Assembly (NCBI GenBank): GCA_965204905.1
Contig: OZ242042.1
Coordinates: forward strand, 3,224,001 to 3,288,000
From: Bin87 sp965204905
GTDB taxonomy: Bacteria > Chloroflexota > Dehalococcoidia > Lucifugimonadales > UBA3495
Length of the DNA: 64,000 nt
Direction: 5' to 3'
Positions 41,979 to 50,159 of the stretch are shown piece after piece (position 1 is the first letter of the stretch; the number at the start of each line of letters is the position of its first letter). The notes under the pieces were generated by a model. It saw only the letters and a program-made list of their open reading frames with translations. It was not told where the DNA came from and made no database searches. The position numbers and the translations under genes were made by a program.

Positions 41979-42580
41979 TCGGCTCCATCGTCGCGCAGGT
42001 CGTGAATATAGCGCATGAACTCGTCCACATCGAAGGGTTCACTCGCTCTCACAATCTTGTCAGGGTCAAAAACCGTGGGATTTGGGTTGTTGAGGAATGC
42101 TTCCTTATCGAAGGGTTCATTTGTTCCGCCGGCTCTAGCCCCTTTGGCCTTGAGTTCAACCCTATGGCGGTTATTGGCGTTGCCCAACCAAAGCTTCACG
42201 TCCTCGGAAAACTGCTCGCGGATTTCGTAAAGTCGGTCCGTAACCGGCAGGGGCAGGGTTGAACCTTCTTCCCCATCCCAGCGGAGCAGCTCGTCAATAG
42301 CCGCCGGACCGTATTTGTCTAGATAGAGTTGTTGGCTGGGAGGCGGAGCCAGCTCCAGGTCGAATATCAGAGAGTCGGAGCGCACACCGGGCACTCGCAA
42401 GGCGCTTTGCAGAGTGATCCAACCGGGGGGCCGACCATGTTGTGGCTGACGGTCGCCGAGGTGCTCAACCGTGCGCCGCAGCGCATCCTGAACTCCCTTC
42501 AATGCATCACCCAGCGCATCCGCCGGCAATCCCCGGTGCGGCGGAAACTCAAACGTAAACGTGAATCCTGCGTTCGCCAT
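41975..42580 (-). CDS. hypothetical protein, putative partner of the PIN toxin
   Basis: 201 aa from the ATG at 42580, supported by GGAGAG just upstream. The N-terminal half is mixed alpha/beta (ANAGFTFTFEFPPHRGLP, SDSLIFDLELAPPPSQQLYL), the C-terminal third is acidic with short helices (FDKEAFLNN, FDVDEFMRYIHDLRDD) of the kind that wraps toxins in antitoxins. No DNA-binding motif was recognised. The family is unknown to me. A longer frame upstream would run into the restriction-modification gene and was rejected. Confidence 0.65.
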   Translation of the reverse strand: MANAGFTFTFEFPPHRGLPADALGDALKGVQDALRRTVEHLGDRQPQHGRPPGWITLQSALRVPGVRSDSLIFDLELAPPPSQQLYLDKYGPAAIDELLRWDGEEGSTLPLPVTDRLYEIREQFSEDVKLWLGNANNRHRVELKAKGARAGGTNEPFDKEAFLNNPNPTVFDPDKIVRASEPFDVDEFMRYIHDLRDDGAE

Positions 42581-42630
42581 GCCACTCTCCGGAGCCGCCG
42601 GTTCCCATGGACGAGTTCGTAGATTGTAGT

Positions 42631-45600
42631 CTAACGTACAGACTCCAATGGTGTCACCCCCAACACCCCCGCCACCCGCCGCGCCGTTTCTGCGAACGCC
42701 TGCACTTCCTCCACCGTCAGCGCCCGGCCCAGCACCCGCAGCTCGCGGTAGGAGAGCCACTTTTTTAGGACCTGGTAGCCGCCCAGCTGGTACTCCCACA
42801 CCCGCGCCGGCACGTTCCGCCAGTAGGCTCGCTCGTTCAGGTACACGTCAAAGGTGGTATCGCCCGGCGCCGTCAACATTTCCCCCAGCGCGGCCCGTTC
42901 CTCGGCGGTGTAGTCGCGCTCCACGATTCGGCCCTGGCCAGGCATCACGGCGTCGCCGGAACCGTAGTGGCCCCAGCCGGCCGTTCCCGCGAAGTCGTCG
43001 CCGGCCATGTTGTCGCCGTCGGCGCCCGACTTTTGAACGATCGCTGGGACGGCGATGGCCGCCATGGCCGGCGTCAGCGCGCCGGACGTTACGCCGGCCA
43101 CCGGCGTATCCGAGTCCAGCAGCGCCGCCAACTGCCGGCCCCGAGCCGCCGACTTGGACAGTTCTGCCGCCGCGACGACCGCCGATCCGTCGGGCCAGCC
43201 GGGCAGCGGGATGCGCGGCCACTCCATCCGCAATGCCCCGGCGTTGGCGGCGCGGTACTGCGGATTGTGCAGCACGGCGATGACGTGGTGAAACAGCTCG
43301 TCCACGCTCAACCCCAGCCGGTCGAGGTAGTTTTGCGCCGCCGGCGACAGGTTGGGGGTGCGCTGTGCGCCGTCGTTGCCGAGTCTGAGGGTGTCGTCGC
43401 GCAACCACATGGGAAAGAAATGTATTCCCCAATTGCCTAACTTCCAGTTGCCTAGATGACTTGTTGCAGTACCGTGCGAAAACTGTTCGTCAATTTCGCG
43501 CTTGTTTGAACCTAACCACAGATTGCCCTCAAACACATGCGGTACGTACTCGGCGCGCTTTTCGTCAAGCAATTTGGTGTCCGCGTCCCAATACAGCCAG
43601 CGGTCATCAAATGGGCGGTAGGAATGGCGGACGAATCCCGATTCCACCGGGCCGCCGCTGGCCAGCAGTTCGTTGCGGACCGCGCGGGCGTCGTAGCGTC
43701 GGGTTGACCTCATCACGGACGGATAGCGGCGGGCGATTTCGTCGTGGTTGAGGTCAGCGTTGAAGTAGTCGGCGACGCGGCGTTGCAGGCGGTCAAGGTC
43801 AACGTCAACCAGGAAACCGTCGCGGCTGGTCTTGACGCCGGGGAATGACGTCGGAAACAAGTCGGGCAGCGACGGCCAATCCTGCCAGCCGTCGCTCACC
43901 GCCGCCGGCTTGAACGGCAGGCCCAGCGCAACGTTGTGCGCCAATGGCGAATAGCCCGAATCAATGCTTGGCGCGTCCAGACTGTCCAGCAAAGCCCGAC
44001 GCCTTGCGCTGGCCCTGGCCTGGTGAAAATCGCGGTACAGCAGGCGTTGGTTTGGCGGCTTGGTATCGGGCATTTTGGACATCAGGGCAATGCTGGTACC
44101 GACTCGTATGCCCGGCGATTGGCCCGCCAGCGCGAATACCGTTTCGCTGGTAGCCCCGTCGGGCGCGTACTCGGAGATAATGCGGTCGCCGTGCAGGTTA
44201 TCAATGCGGATGGCGTCAAAGGCATCCAGAAAGTGCTCGCGCATTCCGGTGAAGGACAGGCCGTCCAGCCACGAGTAGTTGGAGATGTAGCAGACGACGC
44301 CCCGGCCCGTCTTTTCGGCGATGCGCCGTTCCGCCATCCGAAAGAAACGCACGTACAGGTCATTCAGGCCCTGCCCCTCGGGGCGGCGCACCTGGCGGGT
44401 GGTTCGGTAAGCTTGGGACAGTTCGCGCTCCTCATCCACGGCGACGCCGGCGAAACCGTTGTAGGGCGGGTTGCCGATGATGACCAGCACGGGGGTGTCC
44501 TGCTTGACCCGTTCGGCGCGGTCCCGTTCCTCCTCCAGCTCCGGGAAGGGCAGCGGCTTCTGCACCGTCGGCTCCCATCCGGTCAGCGCGTTGGTGAGGA
44601 AGACGCCGGCCCGTTCGCCGCCATCACCGGAGTCCGTGCCATCATCCGACAACGGCGCGCCCAACTCCTGCATGGCCAGGCCAACCTGCAAGTGGGCGAC
44701 CACGTAGGGGGCGGGCATAATCTCAAAGCCGAACACCCGCTGGGTGGCGGCCTGCTTGACGCGGGCGCCGGCCAGCGCGCCCAGGCCCTTGCCGTCCAGG
44801 TTGGCGGCGATGCGGCGCAGCGTTTCGGCCAGATATGCCCCGGTGCCGCAGCAGGGGTCCAGCACGTAAACGTTTTCGGCGGCCAGGCCGTCGGGGATGT
44901 CCAGGTCGTCTTTCAGGGCGCGGTCAACGCGAGCCACCATGTAGCGCACCACCTCGGCAGGGGTGTACCAGACGCCAAGCTGCTTGCGGAGTTCGGGGTC
45001 GAAAGCCTGCAAGAAGGGTTCGTAGAAGTAGGGCACGGCCTCGCCCTCGCGGAAGCGGGCGAAGAAGTCGGCGCGGTTGACCCGGTTGAGCGCGGCGGCG
45101 GCCCAGTCCAGCACTTCCACCAGGCCCAGGGGTTGCAGGCGTCCGGGGTCGGAAAGCTGCTGGAACAGGGCGCGGAGCACCGGGGCGCGCAGATGCCAGA
45201 CGGCTTCGCGCCAGTTGAAAGGGCCGGACGGCGCCGGCGTCTGCCGCGCCCACAACGCCCACGCCGAAAAGACGCCGTAGAACAGGGTTTGCACCAGGGT
45301 GGAGCGGAAGAACGCCGCGCCCCGGTCGCCCTCAAAGCGCACGCCCAGGGATTCCTCCAACGCGGCGCGCACGGCGGCCAGCGACGCGGGGTCGCCGGCC
45401 CGTTCCACGCGGGCCAATCCGTCGCGGGCGTAGGACGCCAGCAGCCAGGCCAGGTCTTTCGGTTCCGCCAGCGACGCCGCGTTGGACAGGGCGCGGCACA
45501 GGTACTCGGCCAGCCCGACGCCCACCTCGTTGGCGAAAGCGCGGGGATGCTCCAGCCGTTCCTCAAAGTCCGCCGCTGAATCTGCCAGCCGGAACGTTTC

Positions 45601-46032
45601 CAGGCGGACGGGCCGGCCGTTGGCGTCCTCGCCCACCATCACGAAGTCGTGGGTGTTGGTGACCAGCACCTGGCGGTAACGCTGCCAGTAGCGGCTGACC
45701 TGCTCGCCGTCGGCGGTGAGCCAGGCGTCGTCAGCGGCGGGCTTGACCTCCACCACGCCGCGCTCGGGGAGTTGGCCCCGGCGTTGACGCTGGTCGCGGG
45801 CGCGTTGGGTCTGGCGCGTGGTGTAGAGTCCAAAGTCGGGATGGCCGGCGCCCTGGTCGGCAAGTTCGGGTACGCAGAAGACTTTGGGGTGCAGGGTGTC
45901 GCCCACGGCGTTGAGCAGGTCGGTCAACGCGCCGTAGGCGGAGCGTTCGCCCGTTGCGCCGCCCGACGCCTGAATCCGGCGCAGTTCGGTGAAGTAGGCC
46001 GCGACCGCCGTTGCTGCTGTGCTGCCCGCCAT
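42631..46032 (-). CDS. single-chain restriction-modification enzyme (type ISP/IIG-like, N6-adenine methyltransferase)
   Basis: 1133 aa. The N-terminus has a PD-(D/E)XK-type site: D66 in GHPDFGLYT and E95-x-K97 in GVVEVKPA. A helical spacer follows, then an N6-adenine methyltransferase: motif I VLDPCCGTGAYLAETL (about 390-410), IGNPPYNG as motif IV (NPPY) and the usual downstream order. The C-terminal about 500 residues are the target recognition and helical part. No SF2 helicase domain is present, which separates it from classical type ISP enzymes (about 1600 aa) and makes a IIG-like nuclease-methylase more likely. It is divergent from the three tandem cassettes starting at 46151. Confidence 0.85.
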   Translation of the reverse strand: MAGSTAATAVAAYFTELRRIQASGGATGERSAYGALTDLLNAVGDTLHPKVFCVPELADQGAGHPDFGLYTTRQTQRARDQRQRRGQLPERGVVEVKPAADDAWLTADGEQVSRYWQRYRQVLVTNTHDFVMVGEDANGRPVRLETFRLADSAADFEERLEHPRAFANEVGVGLAEYLCRALSNAASLAEPKDLAWLLASYARDGLARVERAGDPASLAAVRAALEESLGVRFEGDRGAAFFRSTLVQTLFYGVFSAWALWARQTPAPSGPFNWREAVWHLRAPVLRALFQQLSDPGRLQPLGLVEVLDWAAAALNRVNRADFFARFREGEAVPYFYEPFLQAFDPELRKQLGVWYTPAEVVRYMVARVDRALKDDLDIPDGLAAENVYVLDPCCGTGAYLAETLRRIAANLDGKGLGALAGARVKQAATQRVFGFEIMPAPYVVAHLQVGLAMQELGAPLSDDGTDSGDGGERAGVFLTNALTGWEPTVQKPLPFPELEEERDRAERVKQDTPVLVIIGNPPYNGFAGVAVDEERELSQAYRTTRQVRRPEGQGLNDLYVRFFRMAERRIAEKTGRGVVCYISNYSWLDGLSFTGMREHFLDAFDAIRIDNLHGDRIISEYAPDGATSETVFALAGQSPGIRVGTSIALMSKMPDTKPPNQRLLYRDFHQARASARRRALLDSLDAPSIDSGYSPLAHNVALGLPFKPAAVSDGWQDWPSLPDLFPTSFPGVKTSRDGFLVDVDLDRLQRRVADYFNADLNHDEIARRYPSVMRSTRRYDARAVRNELLASGGPVESGFVRHSYRPFDDRWLYWDADTKLLDEKRAEYVPHVFEGNLWLGSNKREIDEQFSHGTATSHLGNWKLGNWGIHFFPMWLRDDTLRLGNDGAQRTPNLSPAAQNYLDRLGLSVDELFHHVIAVLHNPQYRAANAGALRMEWPRIPLPGWPDGSAVVAAAELSKSAARGRQLAALLDSDTPVAGVTSGALTPAMAAIAVPAIVQKSGADGDNMAGDDFAGTAGWGHYGSGDAVMPGQGRIVERDYTAEERAALGEMLTAPGDTTFDVYLNERAYWRNVPARVWEYQLGGYQVLKKWLSYRELRVLGRALTVEEVQAFAETARRVAGVLGVTPLESVR

Positions 46033-46107
46033 GGTCTCCTCGCTATTTGGCCTCTCGGTTCAGGCGAGATTATATGGCATGGCGCTATGGCGAAGGCGGC
46101 GGGATGC

Positions 46108-46113
46108 TAGAAT
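46108..46113 (+). promoter_or_regulatory. extended -10 box, cassette 1
   Basis: GGATGCTAGAATG, an extended -10 (TGn-TAGAAT). The same GATGCTAGAATG occurs before cassettes 2 (46993) and 3 (47883), 37-38 bases before each first ATG. Confidence 0.6.
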
Positions 46114-46150
46114 GTGGCATAGGCGCAATTTAGTTTGGGAGTATGTTGCC

Positions 46151-46531
46151 ATGAGCACATCGTCATCGCAATCAACGTCAGCATCGTCGCAGCCTGGCAG
46201 GCGGGTTGACGCCAAGCATGGCGGGTCAATGGACATAGAGCCGGCCGACCGCGAACGTTTTGAGGAACTGGCCGACCGGTGGCAAGAAGAGACTTTCTTC
46301 CTATCCAGATCGGACCGTGCCATTGCACACACGGCCTACCAGGAAATCATCAACTTGGGGCAACCGATGGTACCGCTTATTCTTGAGCGGATGCGTTCCC
46401 AGGGCGGGCACTGGTTTGAAGCGCTAGAACAGATAACAGGAGCAGATCCGGTATCGCCAGCCGATTACGGCAACATTGCAGCGATGCAGAATTCCTGGCT
46501 GCAATGGGGCGAACGCAATGGCTACGCCTAG
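46151..46531 (+). CDS. cassette 1, first gene: small unknown protein A1
   Basis: 126 aa. The N-terminus is Ser/Gln-rich and disordered, then a conserved GRRVDAKHGGSMDIEPADRE stretch, two or three helices (FEELADRWQEET, TAYQEIINLGQPMVPLIL) and a final MQNSWLQWGERNGYA. The helical part resembles single HEAT-like units (YQ-x-II-x-x-G-x-x-vP-x-iL-x-RM). The family is common but uncharacterised to my knowledge. Its last 14 bases overlap the start of B1. Two paralogues follow at 47035 and 47925. Confidence 0.75.
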   Translation: MSTSSSQSTSASSQPGRRVDAKHGGSMDIEPADRERFEELADRWQEETFFLSRSDRAIAHTAYQEIINLGQPMVPLILERMRSQGGHWFEALEQITGADPVSPADYGNIAAMQNSWLQWGERNGYA

Positions 46532-46964
46532 GTGGATAACCTGGCTCAATGTGTCATTCCCCAACATCCGCAGTGAGGGATTCACCGTAATAGGGCCGCC
46601 ATCAGATCGGTACAATTGCATTGCATATGCCGCCGGGGATACCGGCCGATGGTGGGACTATACACGTCGCGGCTACTGGCCACCCCACACGACGAGGTCG
46701 GAGCGAATCGAGAGATTGCAAGAGGCTTTTGCCGGACTGGGATTTGAGGAATGTGAAGACGCCAGCGTCGAGCCAGGCTACCAAAAGATTGCGCTCTACG
46801 AGGATCAAGGCGTCTGGGAACACGCCGCAGTACAAATGCCTAACGGAGCGTGGCGCAGCAAAATGGGCCCAGGGCCGTTGATCGAACACCGCAGCCCGGA
46901 GTCACTTTCCGGCGGGCCGTATGGCGAAGTCTATTGCTTCATGCGCCGACCGCTTGGCGCGTAA
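46518..46964 (+). CDS. cassette 1, second gene: YNCIAYA protein B1 (DUF7689-like)
   Basis: 148 aa. RYNCIAYAAG with C34 lies at the start of a helix; RWWDYTRRGYWPPH follows; GYQKIALYEDQGVWEHAAVQ with H102 on a strand; then GAWRSKMGPGPLIEHRSPESL and YGEVYCFMRR. I recognise it as the DUF7689 type. A Cys-helix followed by a His-strand resembles NlpC/P60-like papain folds, so a cysteine hydrolase activity is possible (inference). I chose the ATG at 46518; a longer frame from 46476 would only translate the end of A1 in another frame. Confidence 0.75.
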   Translation: MATPRWITWLNVSFPNIRSEGFTVIGPPSDRYNCIAYAAGDTGRWWDYTRRGYWPPHTTRSERIERLQEAFAGLGFEECEDASVEPGYQKIALYEDQGVWEHAAVQMPNGAWRSKMGPGPLIEHRSPESLSGGPYGEVYCFMRRPLGA

Positions 46965-46992
46965 GGGTTATTACCCGAGGCAGGCGCGATGC

Positions 46993-46998
46993 TAGAAT
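46993..46998 (+). promoter_or_regulatory. extended -10 box, cassette 2
   Basis: GATGCTAGAATG, as in cassettes 1 and 3, preceded by a stretch (46966-46990) almost identical to the one before cassette 3. Confidence 0.6.
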
Positions 46999-47034
46999 GG
47001 CGTATAGCCGCAATTTGGGTCGGGAGTGTAACCC

Positions 47035-47421
47035 ATGAGTACGCCGTCATCATCATCGCAACCAAAGCCAGCATCGCTCCAGACCGGTGAGCGGGTTGAC
47101 GCCAAGCATGGCGGCTCAATGGACGTAGAGCCGGCCGACCGCGAACGGTTTGAGGCACTGGCCGACCAGTGGGAAGAGGAAACCTTATTCTTGTCGTTCT
47201 CGGATCAGGCAGCAGCCCACCCTGCCCACCAGGAAATCGTCAGCATGGGCGAACGGGCCGTGCCCCTGATTCTGGAAAGAATGCGGTCGCAGGGGGGACT
47301 CTGGTTCCACGCGCTGCGTGCCCTCACCGGCGCTAACCCGGTTGCCCCCGAAGACCGCGGCAAGACGGACGCAATGCAGGCATCCTGGCTGCAATGGGGC
47401 GAACGCAATGGCTATGCCTAG
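47035..47421 (+). CDS. cassette 2, first gene: small unknown protein A2
   Basis: 128 aa paralogue of A1. GERVDAKHGGSMDVEPADRE and the C-terminal MQASWLQWGERNGYA are almost identical to A1; the middle is more diverged (LFLSFSDQAAAHPAHQEI against FFLSRSDRAIAHTAYQEI). The end overlaps B2 by 14 bases exactly as A1 overlaps B1, so the whole pair was duplicated as a unit. Confidence 0.75.
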   Translation: MSTPSSSSQPKPASLQTGERVDAKHGGSMDVEPADRERFEALADQWEEETLFLSFSDQAAAHPAHQEIVSMGERAVPLILERMRSQGGLWFHALRALTGANPVAPEDRGKTDAMQASWLQWGERNGYA

Positions 47422-47848
47422 CTGGGTGCAGGGGCTAATCTCAGAGTTTCCGAAGCTAGCCAGCGAGGGATTTGAAATCATAGATGAACCCTCGGAGCGG
47501 TACAATTGCATAGCATACGCCACCGGCTACACTGACAGAAGGTGGGATCCCAACGGGGGAGACTACTGGCCGTCATGGGCGACAGAGACTGCCCGGATCG
47601 AAAGCCTGATTGAAGTATTCGCCGGCTTGGGATATGAACGATGCGATGACAGCCACTTCGGAGATGGTTATCAAAAAGTCGCCCTGTACGAAATACAAGG
47701 CGCAGCGAAGCACGTAGCAATACAAATGCCCAACGGCCTCTGGCGTAGCAAAATGGGAAAAGGACCAGTGATTGAACACCGCAGCCCGGAGTCGCTTTCG
47801 GGCGGGATGTACGGCGAGGCGACAGTCTTCATGCGCCGACCGCTTTGA
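47408..47848 (+). CDS. cassette 2, second gene: YNCIAYA protein B2 (DUF7689-like)
   Basis: 146 aa. RYNCIAYATG (C34), GYQKVALYEIQGAAKHVAIQ (H102), GLWRSKMGKGPVIEHRSPES and FMRRPL at the end. Cys and His are both kept, so the copy is probably active. It differs from B1 mainly in the loop after YNCIAYA and at 80-100, where diversification might reflect changed specificity. ATG at 47408. Confidence 0.75.
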   Translation: MAMPSWVQGLISEFPKLASEGFEIIDEPSERYNCIAYATGYTDRRWDPNGGDYWPSWATETARIESLIEVFAGLGYERCDDSHFGDGYQKVALYEIQGAAKHVAIQMPNGLWRSKMGKGPVIEHRSPESLSGGMYGEATVFMRRPL

Positions 47849-47882
47849 GCGTAAGGGTTATGACCCGAGGCAGGCGCGATGC

Positions 47883-47888
47883 TAGAAT
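47883..47888 (+). promoter_or_regulatory. extended -10 box, cassette 3
   Basis: GATGCTAGAATG as in cassettes 1 and 2, 36 bases before the ATG at 47925. Confidence 0.6.
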
Positions 47889-47924
47889 GTCGCACAGCCG
47901 CAATCCAGCCTGAGGGTAATCGCC

Positions 47925-48326
47925 ATGAGCACATCGTCATCGCAATCAACGTCAGCATCGTCGGAGCGCGGTGAGCGGGTTGACGCCAAGCATGGCGGCT
48001 CAATGGACGTAGAGCCGGCCGAGCGGGAGCGGTTCCGGGAACTGGCCGACGAGTGGGAACGTGACCGTCCGCGCGGCGCCGACGTTGGGCAGATGACGCA
48101 ACATCCGGCCTATCAGCGCATAATCGCCATGGGCGAACCCGCCGTGCCCTGGCTGCTCCAACGACTGGCCGAGAAGCCCAACCACTGGTTCGTCGCCCTC
48201 AACGCGATCACCGGCGCCAGGCCGGTGCCGCCGGAAAGCCGTGGGCGCATCAAGGAAATGGCGCAGGCGTGGCTGGATTGGGGACGCCAAAACGGGTACG
48301 AGTTGACCGGCAGCGATGTGGATTGA
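47925..48326 (+). CDS. cassette 3, first gene: small unknown protein A3
   Basis: 133 aa, the most diverged A paralogue. The N-terminal MSTSSSQSTSASS and RVDAKHGGSMDVEPA are shared with A1 and A2, while the helical part differs (RPRGADVGQMTQHPAYQRII) and the C-terminus extends by seven residues (LTGSDVD) with the stop now 11 bases into B3. N-terminal identity with diverged bodies suggests that gene conversion keeps the 5' ends alike. Confidence 0.73.
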   Translation: MSTSSSQSTSASSERGERVDAKHGGSMDVEPAERERFRELADEWERDRPRGADVGQMTQHPAYQRIIAMGEPAVPWLLQRLAEKPNHWFVALNAITGARPVPPESRGRIKEMAQAWLDWGRQNGYELTGSDVD

Positions 48327-48744
48327 CGAAGAACTGCCACACTTAGCGTCGGAGGGCTACGAGATCACCAGTAGCCCTACCGACGAGTACAATTGCATCG
48401 CTTACGCTGTCGGTGAAACCGACCGTTGGTGGAGCCACGTCGCAGATGCCGATTACTACTGGCCGGAGCACGCCAGCAGGACATCCTCTATCGCCAGCCT
48501 GATCGAGGTCTTCGTCGGGTTGGGCTACGAGCAGTGCGAGGACGCCGGCGACGAGCCGGGCTTCCGCAAAATTGCCTTGTACGCTGACCAACGGGGCGAT
48601 TGGACGCACGCCGCCGTGCAACTACCTGGCGGGGAATGGAGCAGCAAGCTGGGGCCGGATGAAGACATCAGCCACCACACGCCCGAGTCCCTCGACCGTA
48701 GTGCCTACGGCGAAGTCCACTGCTTCATGCGCCGACCGCTTTGA
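48316..48744 (+). CDS. cassette 3, second gene: YNCIAYA protein B3 (DUF7689-like)
   Basis: 142 aa, missing the first seven residues of B1/B2. EYNCIAYAVG (C27), GFRKIALYADQRGDWTHAAV (H98), GEWSSKLGPDEDISHHTPES and FMRRPL. The Cys/His pair is preserved. ATG at 48316 overlaps A3. After it the duplicated 3' segment ends and a convergent MFS gene follows 3 bases later. Confidence 0.73.
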   Translation: MWIDEELPHLASEGYEITSSPTDEYNCIAYAVGETDRWWSHVADADYYWPEHASRTSSIASLIEVFVGLGYEQCEDAGDEPGFRKIALYADQRGDWTHAAVQLPGGEWSSKLGPDEDISHHTPESLDRSAYGEVHCFMRRPL

Positions 48745-48747
48745 GGG

Positions 48748-50043
48748 TTAGACGCGGACGCGGCTGATCATGGCGGCGGAGATCAGGCGAGTGGCGGCCA
48801 TCACCAGGAAGACGATGGGCCAAGGGCTGCCGGCCATGTCCAGCAGGACGCTGAAGATGAGCGCCTGGGCGCCGGCGTAGAGGTAGCCGTGGGCGTCGAG
48901 GACGCCGGCGCCGGTGCCGGCCATCTTGCGGCCCGACAGGTCCACGGAGATGGTGGAGATGAGCGACACGCCCATGCTGATACCGCCCCAGAGCATCAGC
49001 GCCGCGCCCAGCCAGGCGTTGGACGGCGGGGCCAGCGCGATGACCACCAGCGCGGCGGCGGACAGGAAGCACGACGCGATGACCAACGGACGCCGCCGGC
49101 TGCCCAGCAGCTTGTCGGATATGACGCCCGACACCGGCGGCGCAATCAGGTAGCCCAGGGGCAGCAGGAAGGTGATGAGCACCGTCTGGGTGATGTCCAG
49201 GCCGCCGGCCTCGAAGTAGTACAGGGGCACCCAGGTGGTGAGGCCGTAGCGGGCGACGTTCTCCAGGCCCTTGACGTGGCAGGCGAGCTGGAACCGGGAG
49301 TTGGTCAGGAGGAGTTTGTAGGGGCCGAAACCCTTGAGTTGCTCTGCGCTCGCGGATTCGGGCGTGGCGGATATCGCGTCCTCCTCGATGTACTCGGGCA
49401 GATCAACGTCGCGCGGACGGTCGCGGGTCAGAAAGTAGAAGGCGATTCCCAGCGCCATGATCATCAACGGCGGGTAGCGGAAGGCGGCGCGCCAGCCCCA
49501 TTCGGCGGCGACCCAGCTACTCAACCACCACATCAGCAGCATCGCTCCTCCGGCAACGGTGCCGACGAAGCCCATGGCGATGCCACGCTCGCGTCGGGGC
49601 CACCACTGGCTGATCATGCTGATGGCGGGAGACCAGCAGGCAGCGTTGACGAACCCGGCAAGGCCCCAGGGGATGGCGAAGGTGACGGCGGAAGTACCGA
49701 AGGACGCGGCCCAGTTGAAAACGGTGGTGAAAATCGCGCCCAGCATCACCCAGAGCCGCAGCCCGTAAGCCTCGGACATCCGGCCATGCACCAGGTCGCC
49801 CAGCATGAAGCCCCAAAGGAGCATGGCGTTGATGACGCCGATCTCGATGTTGGTGAGGGCGAGATCGTCCTTGATCAGGGGCGACGTGGGCCAGAAGTTG
49901 AACCGCCCGGTATAGACGAACAGGTAGAAGGCGCAGAACGATATGAGGATCTGCCACTTCCAGCGATGGTAGCGGGGCGGCAGGTCGTCGTAGGCGACGG
50001 GTGTGGAGGCGCGTGCTGCGTCGGATTGCTGGGCGGTGGACAT
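48748..50043 (-). CDS. MFS transporter
   Basis: 431 aa, twelve predicted helices. Motif A variant LGDLVHGRMSEAYGLRLWVMLG after helix 2; WSPAISMISQWWPRRERGIAMGFVG is the typical helix 4-5 region of anion:cation symporter (ACS)-like MFS proteins, which import organic anions or sugar acids. Second half LIAPPVSGVISDKLLGSRRRPLVI repeats motif A. The N-terminal 25 residues are polar. Substrate unknown; single gene with a family 4 repeat upstream. Confidence 0.86.
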   Translation of the reverse strand: MSTAQQSDAARASTPVAYDDLPPRYHRWKWQILISFCAFYLFVYTGRFNFWPTSPLIKDDLALTNIEIGVINAMLLWGFMLGDLVHGRMSEAYGLRLWVMLGAIFTTVFNWAASFGTSAVTFAIPWGLAGFVNAACWSPAISMISQWWPRRERGIAMGFVGTVAGGAMLLMWWLSSWVAAEWGWRAAFRYPPLMIMALGIAFYFLTRDRPRDVDLPEYIEEDAISATPESASAEQLKGFGPYKLLLTNSRFQLACHVKGLENVARYGLTTWVPLYYFEAGGLDITQTVLITFLLPLGYLIAPPVSGVISDKLLGSRRRPLVIASCFLSAAALVVIALAPPSNAWLGAALMLWGGISMGVSLISTISVDLSGRKMAGTGAGVLDAHGYLYAGAQALIFSVLLDMAGSPWPIVFLVMAATRLISAAMISRVRV

Positions 50044-50052
50044 TTATGCTGT

Positions 50053-50096
50053 GAGGTTCTCCCTCACCCCAGCCCTCTCCCACCAGGGGAGAGGGA
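50053..50096. repeat. dispersed palindromic repeat, family 4
   Basis: CTCCCTCACCCCAGCCCTCT followed by CCCACCAGGGGAGAGGGAG, the reverse orientation of the element at 15762. It lies in the gap between two minus-strand genes. Confidence 0.75.
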
Positions 50097-50159
50097 GTAA
50101 ATGAGAAGCCGCCGCCGCGGCAGGGGCCGGCGACGGCGGCGCAGGATGACGCTGACGGG

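Noticed and set aside
43936..45579. A 547-codon plus-strand open frame inside the R-M gene
   Set aside because: Same kind of antisense shadow; the minus strand has motif I and NPPY.
46108..48744. Tandem repetition considered as a CRISPR array or satellite
   Set aside because: Units are about 890 bases and encode conserved proteins; no short repeat-spacer pattern.
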